From contig CAKQIY010000020.1 in assembly GCA_934247115.1 (NCBI GenBank), forward strand, positions 1 to 35,203: a stretch of 35,203 nucleotides of DNA, written 5' to 3'. Shown one piece after another: positions 24,459 through 31,971 of this stretch. The DNA comes from an uncultured Coprococcus sp. Its GTDB lineage: Bacteria; Bacillota; Clostridia; Lachnospirales; Lachnospiraceae. The notes under the pieces are model-generated. The model saw nothing but the letters and a program-made list of their open reading frames with translations. It ran no database searches and was not told the DNA's origin. The first letter of the stretch is position 1; every line of letters begins with the position of its first letter. A program made the position numbers and the translations under genes.

Positions 24459-25814
24459 TTATATTTTCTTTTTTCTATATACTATTACTCCGCCTATAGC
24501 CATCAGCAAGGCTATAGCAGCACCAGCCCAAGGGCCTGTAGGTGTTCCGGTTATTGTAACACCCTCCGCTCCTATATTAGAGTTTGACACAGTGATGGTT
24601 GCGCCCTGATCCAGCTTTATGCCAAGATAATCTGCGAGTTTGTCAAGTGATATGGAAAACTCTATTTCATCACCCTTGCCTGTCTCGGTATGTGCAGGAT
24701 CATATACTGTGAATGCCACATCGCCATCCACATCATTATAATATCCTGCAAATACTCCGAAATTCCTGTATATTCCGGCTCCAAAGCCGCTGGTCTGACC
24801 GCCCCAATTTATGGATCCGTCGGAATTCGCAGGGAGTACATTAAGCACACATGATTTTCCATCTACTGTGATATTCCACAGATGGAACTGCATCTGGGAT
24901 GTATACAGATCATTCATGGAAAAGTGTACATACAGTCTTCCGTTCTCCACTGCAAGCTGTCCCTTGTGAACTGAGTAACCATTGTTACCGTTGTAGGTTA
25001 TATCCGCTGACGGATACTGACTCCACTCACCATAATACCCGTCGACCACAAGTCCGGATGTGACGGGGCCGGATATCTCCTCTGTAGTTCCTGTCTCTGT
25101 TGTAATATTCTCCGTTGTCCTCTCTGATGTACTGGACTCCGTAGATTTCTGTTCCGTTGTGTTCTCTGATGTTTGCTCTGTTGTCACTTCGCTATTCTCA
25201 GTCGACTCTTCGGTTGTAGTCTCTTCTGTGCTGCTCTCTGCAGCCTCTGTGGTTGTCTCACTCTCAGCCTCCGTAGTTGTCTCGCTTCCGGCCTCCGTGG
25301 TCGCCTCAGAGGATGAACTGTCACCTGCTATATCAAGCTCGGCCGTATTGCCATTCCAGCCTATTGTTATATTCATCACAGCTGTTCCATATGTGCTGAC
25401 TGGCACCTTCGCACTCCAGGACATATCCGCATATCCCCAGCCAGATGATGATGCGCCAGTATTTGTCGTATAACCAGTAGCGCCGTCGATTGCCTGATAC
25501 CATGCATTTAACACGCTAAATGATGAACCATCGCCATTGTTGCCTGTGTTTATAACTAACTTGGATAATGCCCCCGGAGCTGTCTGTCCATTTACAGATA
25601 CATCAAATATCTGCTGTATATAATTAGTCCATGAACCATTGTATTCCATATAGATATACTCGCCATCCGTTGTCACTTCCACGCTGCCGCCATTGCCGTC
25701 GGAGAACGTCTGTGCCTGACTTCCGAATATGGAAACCCCTGAAAAGATGATCACCATGCATAACGCAGTTATAATTCCTGTAAGTCTCTTCATTTTTGTT
25801 CTTCTGTTCTTCAT
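24459..25814 (-). CDS. Firmicu-CTERM sorted surface protein, Thr/Glu-rich stalk
   Basis: 451 residues. Signal peptide: basic start, hydrophobic stretch about 10-30, likely cleavage near SQAQT. Residues about 35-163 form a first secreted domain rich in Gly, Trp and Tyr. Residues 166-248 are an almost pure Thr/Ser/Glu stalk with TTEA, ETTTE and TTEESTE units, a likely glycosylation zone. Residues about 250-420 form a second domain. The end is a tripartite sorting signal: PTGPWAG at about 425-431, a hydrophobic helix, then RKKKI. This is the Firmicu-CTERM pattern expected of an XrtG substrate, and xrtG is the next gene. ATG at 25814 has AAGG 9 bases upstream. No catalytic motif was recognised. 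Confidence 0.88.
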   Translation of the reverse strand: MKNRRTKMKRLTGIITALCMVIIFSGVSIFGSQAQTFSDGNGGSVEVTTDGEYIYMEYNGSWTNYIQQIFDVSVNGQTAPGALSKLVINTGNNGDGSSFSVLNAWYQAIDGATGYTTNTGASSSGWGYADMSWSAKVPVSTYGTAVMNITIGWNGNTAELDIAGDSSSSEATTEAGSETTTEAESETTTEAAESSTEETTTEESTENSEVTTEQTSENTTEQKSTESSTSERTTENITTETGTTEEISGPVTSGLVVDGYYGEWSQYPSADITYNGNNGYSVHKGQLAVENGRLYVHFSMNDLYTSQMQFHLWNITVDGKSCVLNVLPANSDGSINWGGQTSGFGAGIYRNFGVFAGYYNDVDGDVAFTVYDPAHTETGKGDEIEFSISLDKLADYLGIKLDQGATITVSNSNIGAEGVTITGTPTGPWAGAAIALLMAIGGVIVYRKKKI

Positions 25815-25842
25815 ATAATCACGCCTTTTCTTGTAGTAAAAT

Positions 25843-26304
25843 CTATTGTAAGTTGTTTGCTCCTGTCATACTCTCAAGTCTCAGTATGTCGTCAAATATC
25901 TTCTGATAATTCCTGTTGCTTGTATCCATGTTCATGGTAGGAAGCAGCAGTCTGTCTGACACCTGATATACACACAGCGGATTCTCGGATATATCAAGCT
26001 GATAAAGCTCCATTCCATTCTTCTCAAGTCTCCGCCTTAACTCTTCGTAGAAGTAATCTCCCAATGTCTCAAGAGTGTTCTCACATCCTTGAAACTCAGG
26101 AAGCTCGTTCAGGTACTTGCCTCTGTACTGATCAATGAACGCTGAAACTATAGCCTCCAGCTTGAAGAAAGGTATATCCTCACTCCTATCCTTCATTCCT
26201 ATATATGTGACTATCGTAAACGAATGTCCATGCATCTTCTCATTGTCACCGTTGAAGCTGTGCCTGGCATTGAAGTAAGATTTATATATGTAATAATTAA
26301 ACAA
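25843..26304 (-). CDS. 6-pyruvoyl-tetrahydropterin synthase-related protein A (exosortase locus)
   Basis: 153 residues from a TTG start at 26304, which has GGAGG 7 bases upstream; no ATG fits. Zinc ligands are His15 (NARHSF) and His25/His27 (MHGHSF). The middle keeps YLNELPEF and ENTLETLG, and the terminal Glu of ISENPLC. The Cys before HGH is absent (the segment reads GDNEKM) and the catalytic Asp-His is replaced by RGK. It is the first gene of the exosortase operon, 28 bases before the Firmicu-CTERM gene, and a diverged paralogue of protein B at the operon's other end. Both losses match, so the two likely share a non-canonical function and may form a mixed oligomer (inference). Confidence 0.82.
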   Translation of the reverse strand: MFNYYIYKSYFNARHSFNGDNEKMHGHSFTIVTYIGMKDRSEDIPFFKLEAIVSAFIDQYRGKYLNELPEFQGCENTLETLGDYFYEELRRRLEKNGMELYQLDISENPLCVYQVSDRLLLPTMNMDTSNRNYQKIFDDILRLESMTGANNLQ

Positions 26305-26368
26305 CCAGCCACCTCCTTGCTTTATATGTCAGACTACAGCACAATAAACCTATACTTATCACCTCTAG

Positions 26369-26397
26369 ATTATAGATACCTAATTGTGATATATCAA
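26369..26397 (-). promoter_or_regulatory. Sigma-A promoter of the exosortase operon
   Basis: Minus strand TTGATA (26392-26397), exactly 17 bases, TATAAT (26369-26374): a near-consensus vegetative promoter. The predicted leader is about 58 bases before the TTG start of PTPS-like A. Confidence 0.75.
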
Positions 26398-26583
26398 TGA
26401 TGAAAAATCGCCAAAATTATGGCTATTTTATGAACATATTGTGACTTTATGTATAATAAGAACATTTCAACCGATTGCGCTATTCATATTTTATTATCTA
26501 TTTGATCGTTATTGATTGATTAGTCACAAGATCAATCAAACAGTCATAATGTGAATGGAAGAACCAATAATTACGCCCGGACA

Positions 26584-26623
26584 ATAAAAAAGATCCCATC
26601 CATAAGAATGAATGAGATCTTTT
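26584..26623 (-). terminator. Terminator of the aminotransferase gene
   Basis: Stem AAAAGATC/GATCTTTT (8 bp, with further CAT/ATG pairing inside) followed on the minus strand by TTTTTTATT. It lies about 85 bases past the stop. Confidence 0.8.
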
Positions 26624-26707
26624 ACATCTGTCTATTGTTACTATTCTTTAATTGCTATATATCATATAGCCCAAATACTATCTGCATTACTGCTCTGTCA
26701 TTGTCTT

Positions 26708-27991
26708 TTACGCCGCAAGCAGCTTCTCGACACTTACAAGCTTTACGCAGAGAACAAATATCTCTGTTGCCTGCTGCATCTCCTCCGGTGTAGGGAATGA
26801 AGGTGCGATTCTGATGTTGCTGTCCTTTGGATCGTTGTGGTATGGGAATGTTGCTCCTGCACCTGTGAGAATAACTCCTGCCTCCTTGCACTTTGCAACT
26901 ATAGCCTTTGCACAGCCCTCCATGGCGTCAAATGATATGAAGTATCCGCCGAGAGGCTTGATCCAAGAACCGATTCCAAGTCCGTCGAGTTCCTCCTCAA
27001 GAACTTTGAGTGTAGCCTCAAACTTTGGTCTCATGAAATCAGCATGCTTCTTCATATGCTCCTTGAGTCCATCAAGATTCTTGAAGTATCTTGCATGTCT
27101 GAGCTGATTTACCTTATCGTTTCCTATGGTCTGTATTGTGTAATGCTTCTTTGCATCCTCAAGGTTTGCATGTGATGTAGCCATAGCCGAAACTCCTGAA
27201 CCAGGAAAGCTTACCTTTGATGTTGACGCAAACTCAAATACCATATCCGGATTGCCTGCCTTCTCACACTCTCCGATGATATCAAGTATCTCTACCTGAT
27301 TGTCCTCATACAGATGATGAATGACATATGCATTGTCCCAGAAGATCCTGAAATCCTTAGCTGCCGGCTTAAGATTTGCAAATCTTTTTACAGTCTCATC
27401 ACTGTAGCAGATACCCTGTGGGTTTGAGTACTTTGGCACGCACCATATACCCTTTACTGTTGGGTCTGAATTTACAAGTTCTTCAACCATATCCATGTCA
27501 GGACCTGTCTCTGACATAGGTATGTTGATCATCTCTATTCCAAAATGCTCTGTGATAGCAAAATGTCTGTCATATCCCGGAACAGGACAGAGGAACTTTA
27601 CCTTGTCAAGCTTACACCAAGGTGTCTCTCCCATTATTCCGTGTGTATATGCTCTTGATACAGTGTCAAACATAAGAGTAAGACTTGCGTTACCACCGAT
27701 GAAGATATGATCCTCAGTGGTTCCCATCATCTCAGCCATAAGTCTTTTGACTTCTGGAATTCCATCAAGGCACCCATAGTTTCTGCAGTCTATGCCACAC
27801 TCTGACTTCATATCAGAATCACTGTTGATAACATCCATAAGACCAACAGATACTCCAAGCTGGGTTGGTGATGGCTTTCCTCTTGACATATCAAGGTTCA
27901 GGCCAAGAGCCTTCTTCTCCTCATATGCCGCAAGCAGCTGCTCTCTAAGTTCCATTAACTCTTCTCTTGATAATTCACTGTACGCTTTCAT
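26708..27991 (-). CDS. PLP-dependent class I-fold aminotransferase (aspartate aminotransferase-like subgroup)
   Basis: 427 residues. The fold-type I hallmarks are present: NLDMSRGKPSPTQL near the start, GGNASLTLMFD for phosphate binding (about 99-109), VPKYSNPQGICYS (186-198), and DNAYVIHHL, whose Asp contacts the PLP ring nitrogen (about 219). The PLP Lys259 sits in ASTSKVSFPGSG. The sequence belongs to the divergent subgroup annotated as aspartate aminotransferase-like in Actinobacteria and Firmicutes rather than to classical AspC/AspB. A GGGAG ribosome site precedes the ATG by 7 bases. It is a single-gene unit with its own terminator. Amino donor is likely aspartate or glutamate but not provable here. 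Confidence 0.92.
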   Translation of the reverse strand: MKAYSELSREELMELREQLLAAYEEKKALGLNLDMSRGKPSPTQLGVSVGLMDVINSDSDMKSECGIDCRNYGCLDGIPEVKRLMAEMMGTTEDHIFIGGNASLTLMFDTVSRAYTHGIMGETPWCKLDKVKFLCPVPGYDRHFAITEHFGIEMINIPMSETGPDMDMVEELVNSDPTVKGIWCVPKYSNPQGICYSDETVKRFANLKPAAKDFRIFWDNAYVIHHLYEDNQVEILDIIGECEKAGNPDMVFEFASTSKVSFPGSGVSAMATSHANLEDAKKHYTIQTIGNDKVNQLRHARYFKNLDGLKEHMKKHADFMRPKFEATLKVLEEELDGLGIGSWIKPLGGYFISFDAMEGCAKAIVAKCKEAGVILTGAGATFPYHNDPKDSNIRIAPSFPTPEEMQQATEIFVLCVKLVSVEKLLAA

Positions 27992-28304
27992 AAAAAGTCT
28001 CCCTTGCTACCTAACAATGTTATAGTTATATGTCCAGATTGCACGTCAAAACATTCTATATTAAATAGGCAATTCTAACGTTCAACCCTTGTATCATATA
28101 ATTTATTTCTCCGGTTGTCTAGACCTTAATCGCATAAGTTTGCAGTATTTCGCAAATTTTGGTTGAAAAATCTAAGTCCAAACACTAAATCCGACTATAT
28201 TTTCGTCAAAATTATATATTTAACTTTTTATTTTCAAGTTAACCGACATTGAAAGATGCTGCAGTGTTCTTTTTGTAGTGAACTTAAATATATGACTCTG
28301 GCGG
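27992..28304. other. AT-rich intergenic region, aminotransferase promoter side
   Basis: 313 bases with no gene. It should contain the aminotransferase promoter; TTGAAC near 28085 followed by AATATA-like sequence on the minus strand is a weak candidate. I see no convincing terminator for the AIM24-type gene and no RNA motif I can name. Confidence 0.4.
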
Positions 28305-28982
28305 TTATTTGGATGGTATCATGGATGCTATCTCAGCGGCAAGCTGCGATTTTGGCATGGTCTGAAGTGTTATTCTGCCAGGGCCTGTTACCACTGTATT
28401 GAAGAATCCCTCTCCTCCAAAGAACATATTCATGGCACCACCTTTTACTGTCTCTGCATTCAAGGAGCATGTTGCATCCATCATTGCAAGATAACCTGTG
28501 TCAATGACCATCTGCTGTCCCGGAGCAAGCATGTAATCCACAACCGAACCATCTATCTCGAGGAATACGATACCCTGACCTGTTATTCTCTGCATGATAA
28601 ATCCTTCACCTCCAAAAAAGCCGCCTGCAATTTTTTTCTGGAAAGCTATCTCAAGATTCACCCCCGGTGTCGATGCAAGGTATGCTGACTTCTGACAAAT
28701 GATCTCCTTGCCAGGTCCTATCTCAACCGCCATAATATTTCCCACAAAGCTTGAACCGAATGCTATCAGTCCAGGTCCCCCCTGAGCCGTATATGTATTT
28801 CGGAACATCGATTCACCGGATATGGCCCTGGTGAACATCTTGCCTACTCCGCCACCAGACGTCTGCATCTGCATGTTTGGTGACATCCACACCATTGCAC
28901 CCTTTTCGCAGTTCACGGATTCACCTGCCTCCAAAATGATTTCTACCACAGGCATCATGCCGCCTTTGATCTCGTATCTCAT
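28305..28982 (-). CDS. TIGR00266/AIM24-family protein
   Basis: About 225 residues from ATG at 28982, which has GGGAGG 9 bases upstream; an earlier start at 29009 lacks one. The protein is a Gly-rich beta-helix-like fold with the family's repeats: LEAGESVNCEKGAMVWMSP, the GGGVGKMFTRAISGESMF segment, FGSSFVGNIMAVEI, GGFFGGEGFIMQRITGQG, and GGAMNMFFGGEGFF near the end. No signal peptide. Members are widespread and uncharacterised in bacteria; the yeast homologue AIM24 is mitochondrial. Its promoter carries a palindrome between -35 and -10, and it is transcribed away from the amino-acid importer. Confidence 0.93.
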   Translation of the reverse strand: MRYEIKGGMMPVVEIILEAGESVNCEKGAMVWMSPNMQMQTSGGGVGKMFTRAISGESMFRNTYTAQGGPGLIAFGSSFVGNIMAVEIGPGKEIICQKSAYLASTPGVNLEIAFQKKIAGGFFGGEGFIMQRITGQGIVFLEIDGSVVDYMLAPGQQMVIDTGYLAMMDATCSLNAETVKGGAMNMFFGGEGFFNTVVTGPGRITLQTMPKSQLAAEIASMIPSK

Positions 28983-29048
28983 ATAGTCTGACCTCCCTGT
29001 ATTCTTCATATTTAAATATGAGTTTCATTTTTTTAATGATACAAATGT

Positions 29049-29078
29049 ATTATATAGTAAATACTATTCATATAACAA
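29049..29078 (-). promoter_or_regulatory. Promoter of the AIM24-type gene with palindrome in the spacer
   Basis: Minus strand TTGTTA (29073-29078), an 18-base spacer, TATAAT (29049-29054). The spacer contains ATAGTA-AA-TACTAT (29054-29067 on plus), a 6+2+6 palindrome that could be an operator. Confidence 0.6.
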
Positions 29079-29094
29079 TGTTTATTTATAAATC

Positions 29095-29129
29095 GTGGGT
29101 AAACACCTGTTTTTTATTTATTTACCCAC
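29095..29129. repeat. Inverted repeat upstream of the amino-acid importer
   Basis: Perfect arms GTGGGTAAA (29095-29103) and TTTACCCAC (29121-29129) with a 17-base T-rich middle. Neither direction has a terminator-type T run after it, so a protein binding site is more likely. It is located between the two divergent promoters. Confidence 0.55.
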
Positions 29130-29167
29130 TCTTTCGACTTTATGGAGCGACTTTTTTCATATATTAA

Positions 29168-29196
29168 TTGCATTTTTTGAAACACAATGGTATATT
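29168..29196 (+). promoter_or_regulatory. Candidate promoter of the amino-acid importer
   Basis: TTGCAT (29168-29173), 17 bases, TATATT (29191-29196). The -35 is weak. The predicted start gives a leader of about 28 bases before the binding-protein ATG. Confidence 0.45.
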
Positions 29197-29230
29197 TATT
29201 CAGATAAAAGTATGAAAGGAAGATGTAAAA

Positions 29231-30118
29231 ATGAAACTCAAAAAATTATTAGCAATTTCAATGTCAGCAGTTCTGGCTATGACAGCTCTTACTGCTTGCG
29301 GAAGCAAGGATGATTCTTCGGAGTCAGCTTCAGGGAACGCATCATCAAAGAAGACTGCAAAGGTCATCGAGATCGACCTTACAGATGAGCAGTACGCATT
29401 TGGTGTTGACAAAGAGCAGCCTGAGCTGTTAACACAGGTCAACGACTTCATCAAGACAATGAACGAGGATGGATCATTTGACGAGATCTGCAACCACTAC
29501 TTCGGTGACGGAGAGCCTGTTGCTGTTCAGTCAGCTACACTTGACTCAAGCAAAGATCAGCTTGTAGTTGCAACAAATGCTGCATTTGAGCCATTTGAGT
29601 ATACAAAGGGTGAGAACTACTACGGTGTCGATATGGAGATAGCTAAGGCTCTCGCTGACAAGCTTGGCAAGGAGCTCGTTATCCAGAACATGGATTTCGA
29701 TGCTGTATGTCTCTCAGTTGGTCAGCATAAGTGTGATATCGCCATGGCTGGTCTTACTATCAAGCCAGACCGTGAGGAGTATGTAAGCTTCTCAGATTCA
29801 TACTACAAGGCTTCACAGAAGCTTATCGTTTCATCTGACAACACAGAGTTTGACGAGTGCAAGACAGCCGATGACGTTGCTAAGATCCTTCAGGCTAAGG
29901 GTTCAGACATGAAGATCGGTTTCCAGACAGGTACAACCGGACAGTTCTACTGCGAGGGTGACGATGACTGGGGCTTCACAAAGCTTGCTATGACTTCAAC
30001 TGGCTACAAGAACGGTTCTCTTGCAGTTCAGGATCTTTTAAATGGTAACCTTGACTATGTTATCATCGATGCTGCTCCAGCAGCCAGCATCACTGCTGCT
30101 CTTAACGCAATGCAGTAA
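29231..30118 (+). CDS. Amino-acid ABC transporter binding lipoprotein, apparently circularly permuted
   Basis: 295 residues with a lipoprotein signal ending LTAC (Cys23). From residue 109 it reads like the start of a mature family 3 polar amino-acid binding protein: DQLVVATNAAFEPFEY, YYGVDMEIAKALADKLG, and DIAMAGLTIKPDREEYVSFS. Next are KIGFQTGTTGQFY, and then GNLDYVIIDAAPA just before the end. In normal homologues that Asp-Ala-Ala-Pro-Ala is followed by a closing strand and helices (EEYAIAVKKGN-PELLEKVN-type, then a DG..DEI..YFG end). Here that part is instead at residues 48-93: DEQYAFGVDKEQPELLTQV, NEDGSFDEICNHYFGDG. The stop comes soon after Ala-Pro-Ala. It is first in a three-gene importer operon. 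Substrate unknown. Confidence 0.9.
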   Translation: MKLKKLLAISMSAVLAMTALTACGSKDDSSESASGNASSKKTAKVIEIDLTDEQYAFGVDKEQPELLTQVNDFIKTMNEDGSFDEICNHYFGDGEPVAVQSATLDSSKDQLVVATNAAFEPFEYTKGENYYGVDMEIAKALADKLGKELVIQNMDFDAVCLSVGQHKCDIAMAGLTIKPDREEYVSFSDSYYKASQKLIVSSDNTEFDECKTADDVAKILQAKGSDMKIGFQTGTTGQFYCEGDDDWGFTKLAMTSTGYKNGSLAVQDLLNGNLDYVIIDAAPAASITAALNAMQ

Positions 30119-30178
30119 AATCCAATCCGGATTTAGTAATTTTAGTATTAACACCAATTATGTTTGAAAGGATATTTC

Positions 30179-30889
30179 ATGGGAGACATTTCTACAAAAA
30201 TACAAAAGTTCATAGAAATATTCATCGACAACAACGGGTATGTTAAGGTAGTCGAGGGTCTGAAGAATACTGTGATAATAGCCATTGCCGGTCTTATCAT
30301 CGGTATTCTCATCGGTACCCTCATAGCTACCGTCAGGGTAATTCCAAAGTACAAGCGTCTGCCTAGAGTTCTGGATGCGATCTGCAGTGTATATGTAGGA
30401 TTCTTCCGTGGAACACCTATGGTTGTACAGCTCCTTCTCTTCTACTATGTTCTTCTTCCTATCGTGGGAGGACATATGACAGGAGTTCAGGTGGCTATGC
30501 TTGTATTCGGACTCAACAGCGGTGCCTACATCTCAGAGATCATGCGTGGTGGTATACTCTCAGTTGATCCAGGTCAGATGGAAGGTGGACGTGCCATGGG
30601 ACTCAGTTTTTCGACTACCATGCTCAAAATCGTTATACCTCAGGCAGTCAAGAATATTCTGCCAACCCTTGGAAATGAATTTATTTCTTTAATAAAGGAG
30701 ACTTCAGTTGTAAGTTTTGTCGGAGCAACTGATCTCTACGTTGCATTCAACTACATCGGAAGTAACAGCTACGAATTCATGGTCCCTTATCTGGTCATGG
30801 CGCTTATCTACATCGTGATGGTGCTTCTCATCAGTCTGGGAATCAAATTAATGGAAAGGAGCCTGAGAAAGAGTGATAGACGTCATTAA
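30179..30889 (+). CDS. Amino-acid ABC transporter permease (HisM/GlnP type)
   Basis: About 236 residues from ATG at 30179 with AAAGGA 6 bases upstream; a TTG at 30164 overlaps the site. It has five or so hydrophobic helices. The family's start LKNTVIIAIAGLIIGILIGT is present. The EAA loop motif reads EGGRAMGLSFSTTMLKIVIP (about 134-153) and contacts the ATPase. VYVGFFRGTPMVVQLLLFYY is also characteristic of the polar amino-acid family. It presumably works as a homodimer, since no second permease gene is present. The ATPase gene overlaps its 3' end by 17 bases. Confidence 0.95.
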   Translation: MGDISTKIQKFIEIFIDNNGYVKVVEGLKNTVIIAIAGLIIGILIGTLIATVRVIPKYKRLPRVLDAICSVYVGFFRGTPMVVQLLLFYYVLLPIVGGHMTGVQVAMLVFGLNSGAYISEIMRGGILSVDPGQMEGGRAMGLSFSTTMLKIVIPQAVKNILPTLGNEFISLIKETSVVSFVGATDLYVAFNYIGSNSYEFMVPYLVMALIYIVMVLLISLGIKLMERSLRKSDRRH

Positions 30890-31697
30890 TCTTGAAAAAA
30901 GCTTCGGTGATAACAAAGTCTTAAACGGCATCAATATCACCATAGACAAAGGCGATATAATGGTTGTTATCGGCCCCTCAGGTTCTGGTAAAAGTACATT
31001 TCTTCGCTGTCTGAACTGTATGGAAGATCCTACCGGTGGTCAGATTATATTCAACGGTGTTGATATAGCAGACCCTAAGGTTGATATCAACATACACCGC
31101 CGTCATATGGGTATGGTTTTCCAGCATTTCAATCTGTATAACAACAAGACTGTTATACAAAATATCATGCTTGCTCCTGTCTACGTCAGATGTCAGGATC
31201 TGAAAAAGGCAAAGCGGCATAATCTTCTGCTTCCTGTCACCAATCTCTTCCGCAAGGAAAAACAGACAAAGCAGGAAATAACAACAACAAAGTCAGAGAT
31301 CATTGCTGAGGCTCGTGCAAAGGCTGAGGAACTCCTGAAGAGGATCGGTCTTGAGGACAAGGCGGATGTATATCCATCTACGCTCTCAGGCGGTCAGAAG
31401 CAGCGTGTTGCCATTGTCCGCGCTCTTGCCATGAATCCTGATGTAATCCTGTTTGATGAGCCAACCTCCGCTCTTGACCCCGAGATGGTCGGCGAGGTTC
31501 TTGATCTCATGAAGGCTCTTGCAGATGAAGGCATGACAATGATCATTGTTACCCATGAGATGGGATTCGCCAGAGAGGTTGCCAATAAGGTCGTATTTAT
31601 TGACGACGGACAGATTCTTGAATCCGGTACACCGGAGAAATTCTTCGGCAGCCCTAAGAATCCAAGACTTAAGGATTTCCTTTCAAAGGTGTTATAA
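30873..31697 (+). CDS. Amino-acid ABC transporter ATPase (GlnQ/HisP type) with extra insert
   Basis: 274 residues, GTG start at 30873 inside the permease gene, with AAGGAG 11 bases before. Walker A GPSGSGKS (34-41), Q-loop MVFQHFNLY, signature LSGGQKQR (171-178), Walker B ILFDEPTSALDPE (192-204), H-loop VTHEMGFARE. GlnQ-type proteins are about 240 residues. The excess here is a basic, polar insert at about residues 112-146 (LFRKEKQTKQEITTTKSEII), between the Q-loop and the signature helix. The motifs are all intact, so it should be active. It powers the permease and binding protein just upstream. A terminator follows at 31706. Confidence 0.96.
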   Translation: MIDVINLEKSFGDNKVLNGINITIDKGDIMVVIGPSGSGKSTFLRCLNCMEDPTGGQIIFNGVDIADPKVDINIHRRHMGMVFQHFNLYNNKTVIQNIMLAPVYVRCQDLKKAKRHNLLLPVTNLFRKEKQTKQEITTTKSEIIAEARAKAEELLKRIGLEDKADVYPSTLSGGQKQRVAIVRALAMNPDVILFDEPTSALDPEMVGEVLDLMKALADEGMTMIIVTHEMGFAREVANKVVFIDDGQILESGTPEKFFGSPKNPRLKDFLSKVL

Positions 31698-31705
31698 GAC
31701 ATTTT

Positions 31706-31743
31706 ATCCGGCATGTGTGTTTTTCATATGTGCCGGATTTTTT
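31706..31743 (+). terminator. Terminator of the amino-acid importer operon
   Basis: Stem ATCCGGCA/TGCCGGAT (8 bp) with a T-rich loop is followed by a run of T. It lies 9 bases after the ATPase stop. Confidence 0.92.
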
Positions 31744-31971
31744 ATGTAAAAAATCATATCATTAATAATTTTTACTATATATTCATACGTACTTTCCAAT
31801 TCAATTCTTGATTCATTTCATATTTCAGTTCATTTTTTCAATTTATTTCCTTATAAACTCTGTACTTTTGGCCTCTTATACTTTATAATAACAATAATTT
31901 GGGCATTTTTATAAAAGAAAATAAATGATGTCCGGCAATGTTCAAAATCACATTACAATAAGGAGAAAACT

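Larger units (their letters stand above)
26305..26707. other. Intergenic region upstream of the exosortase operon
   Basis: 403 bases without a gene. It holds the operon promoter (26369-26397), the aminotransferase terminator (26584-26623), and a perfect 9-bp inverted repeat TTGATTGAT/ATCAATCAA at 26512-26539 with a 10-base spacer. It also holds an imperfect AAAAT-GCC/GGC-ATTTT hairpin near 26403-26430. I recognise no riboswitch. Confidence 0.6.

Noticed and set aside
25060..25473. Val/Ser-rich plus-strand frame opposite the Thr/Glu stalk
   Set aside because: Simply the complement of repetitive Thr/Glu/Ser codons; no ribosome site.
31744..31971. PyrR-type attenuator before carB
   Set aside because: No terminator hairpin or recognisable PyrR binding loop in the AT-rich leader.
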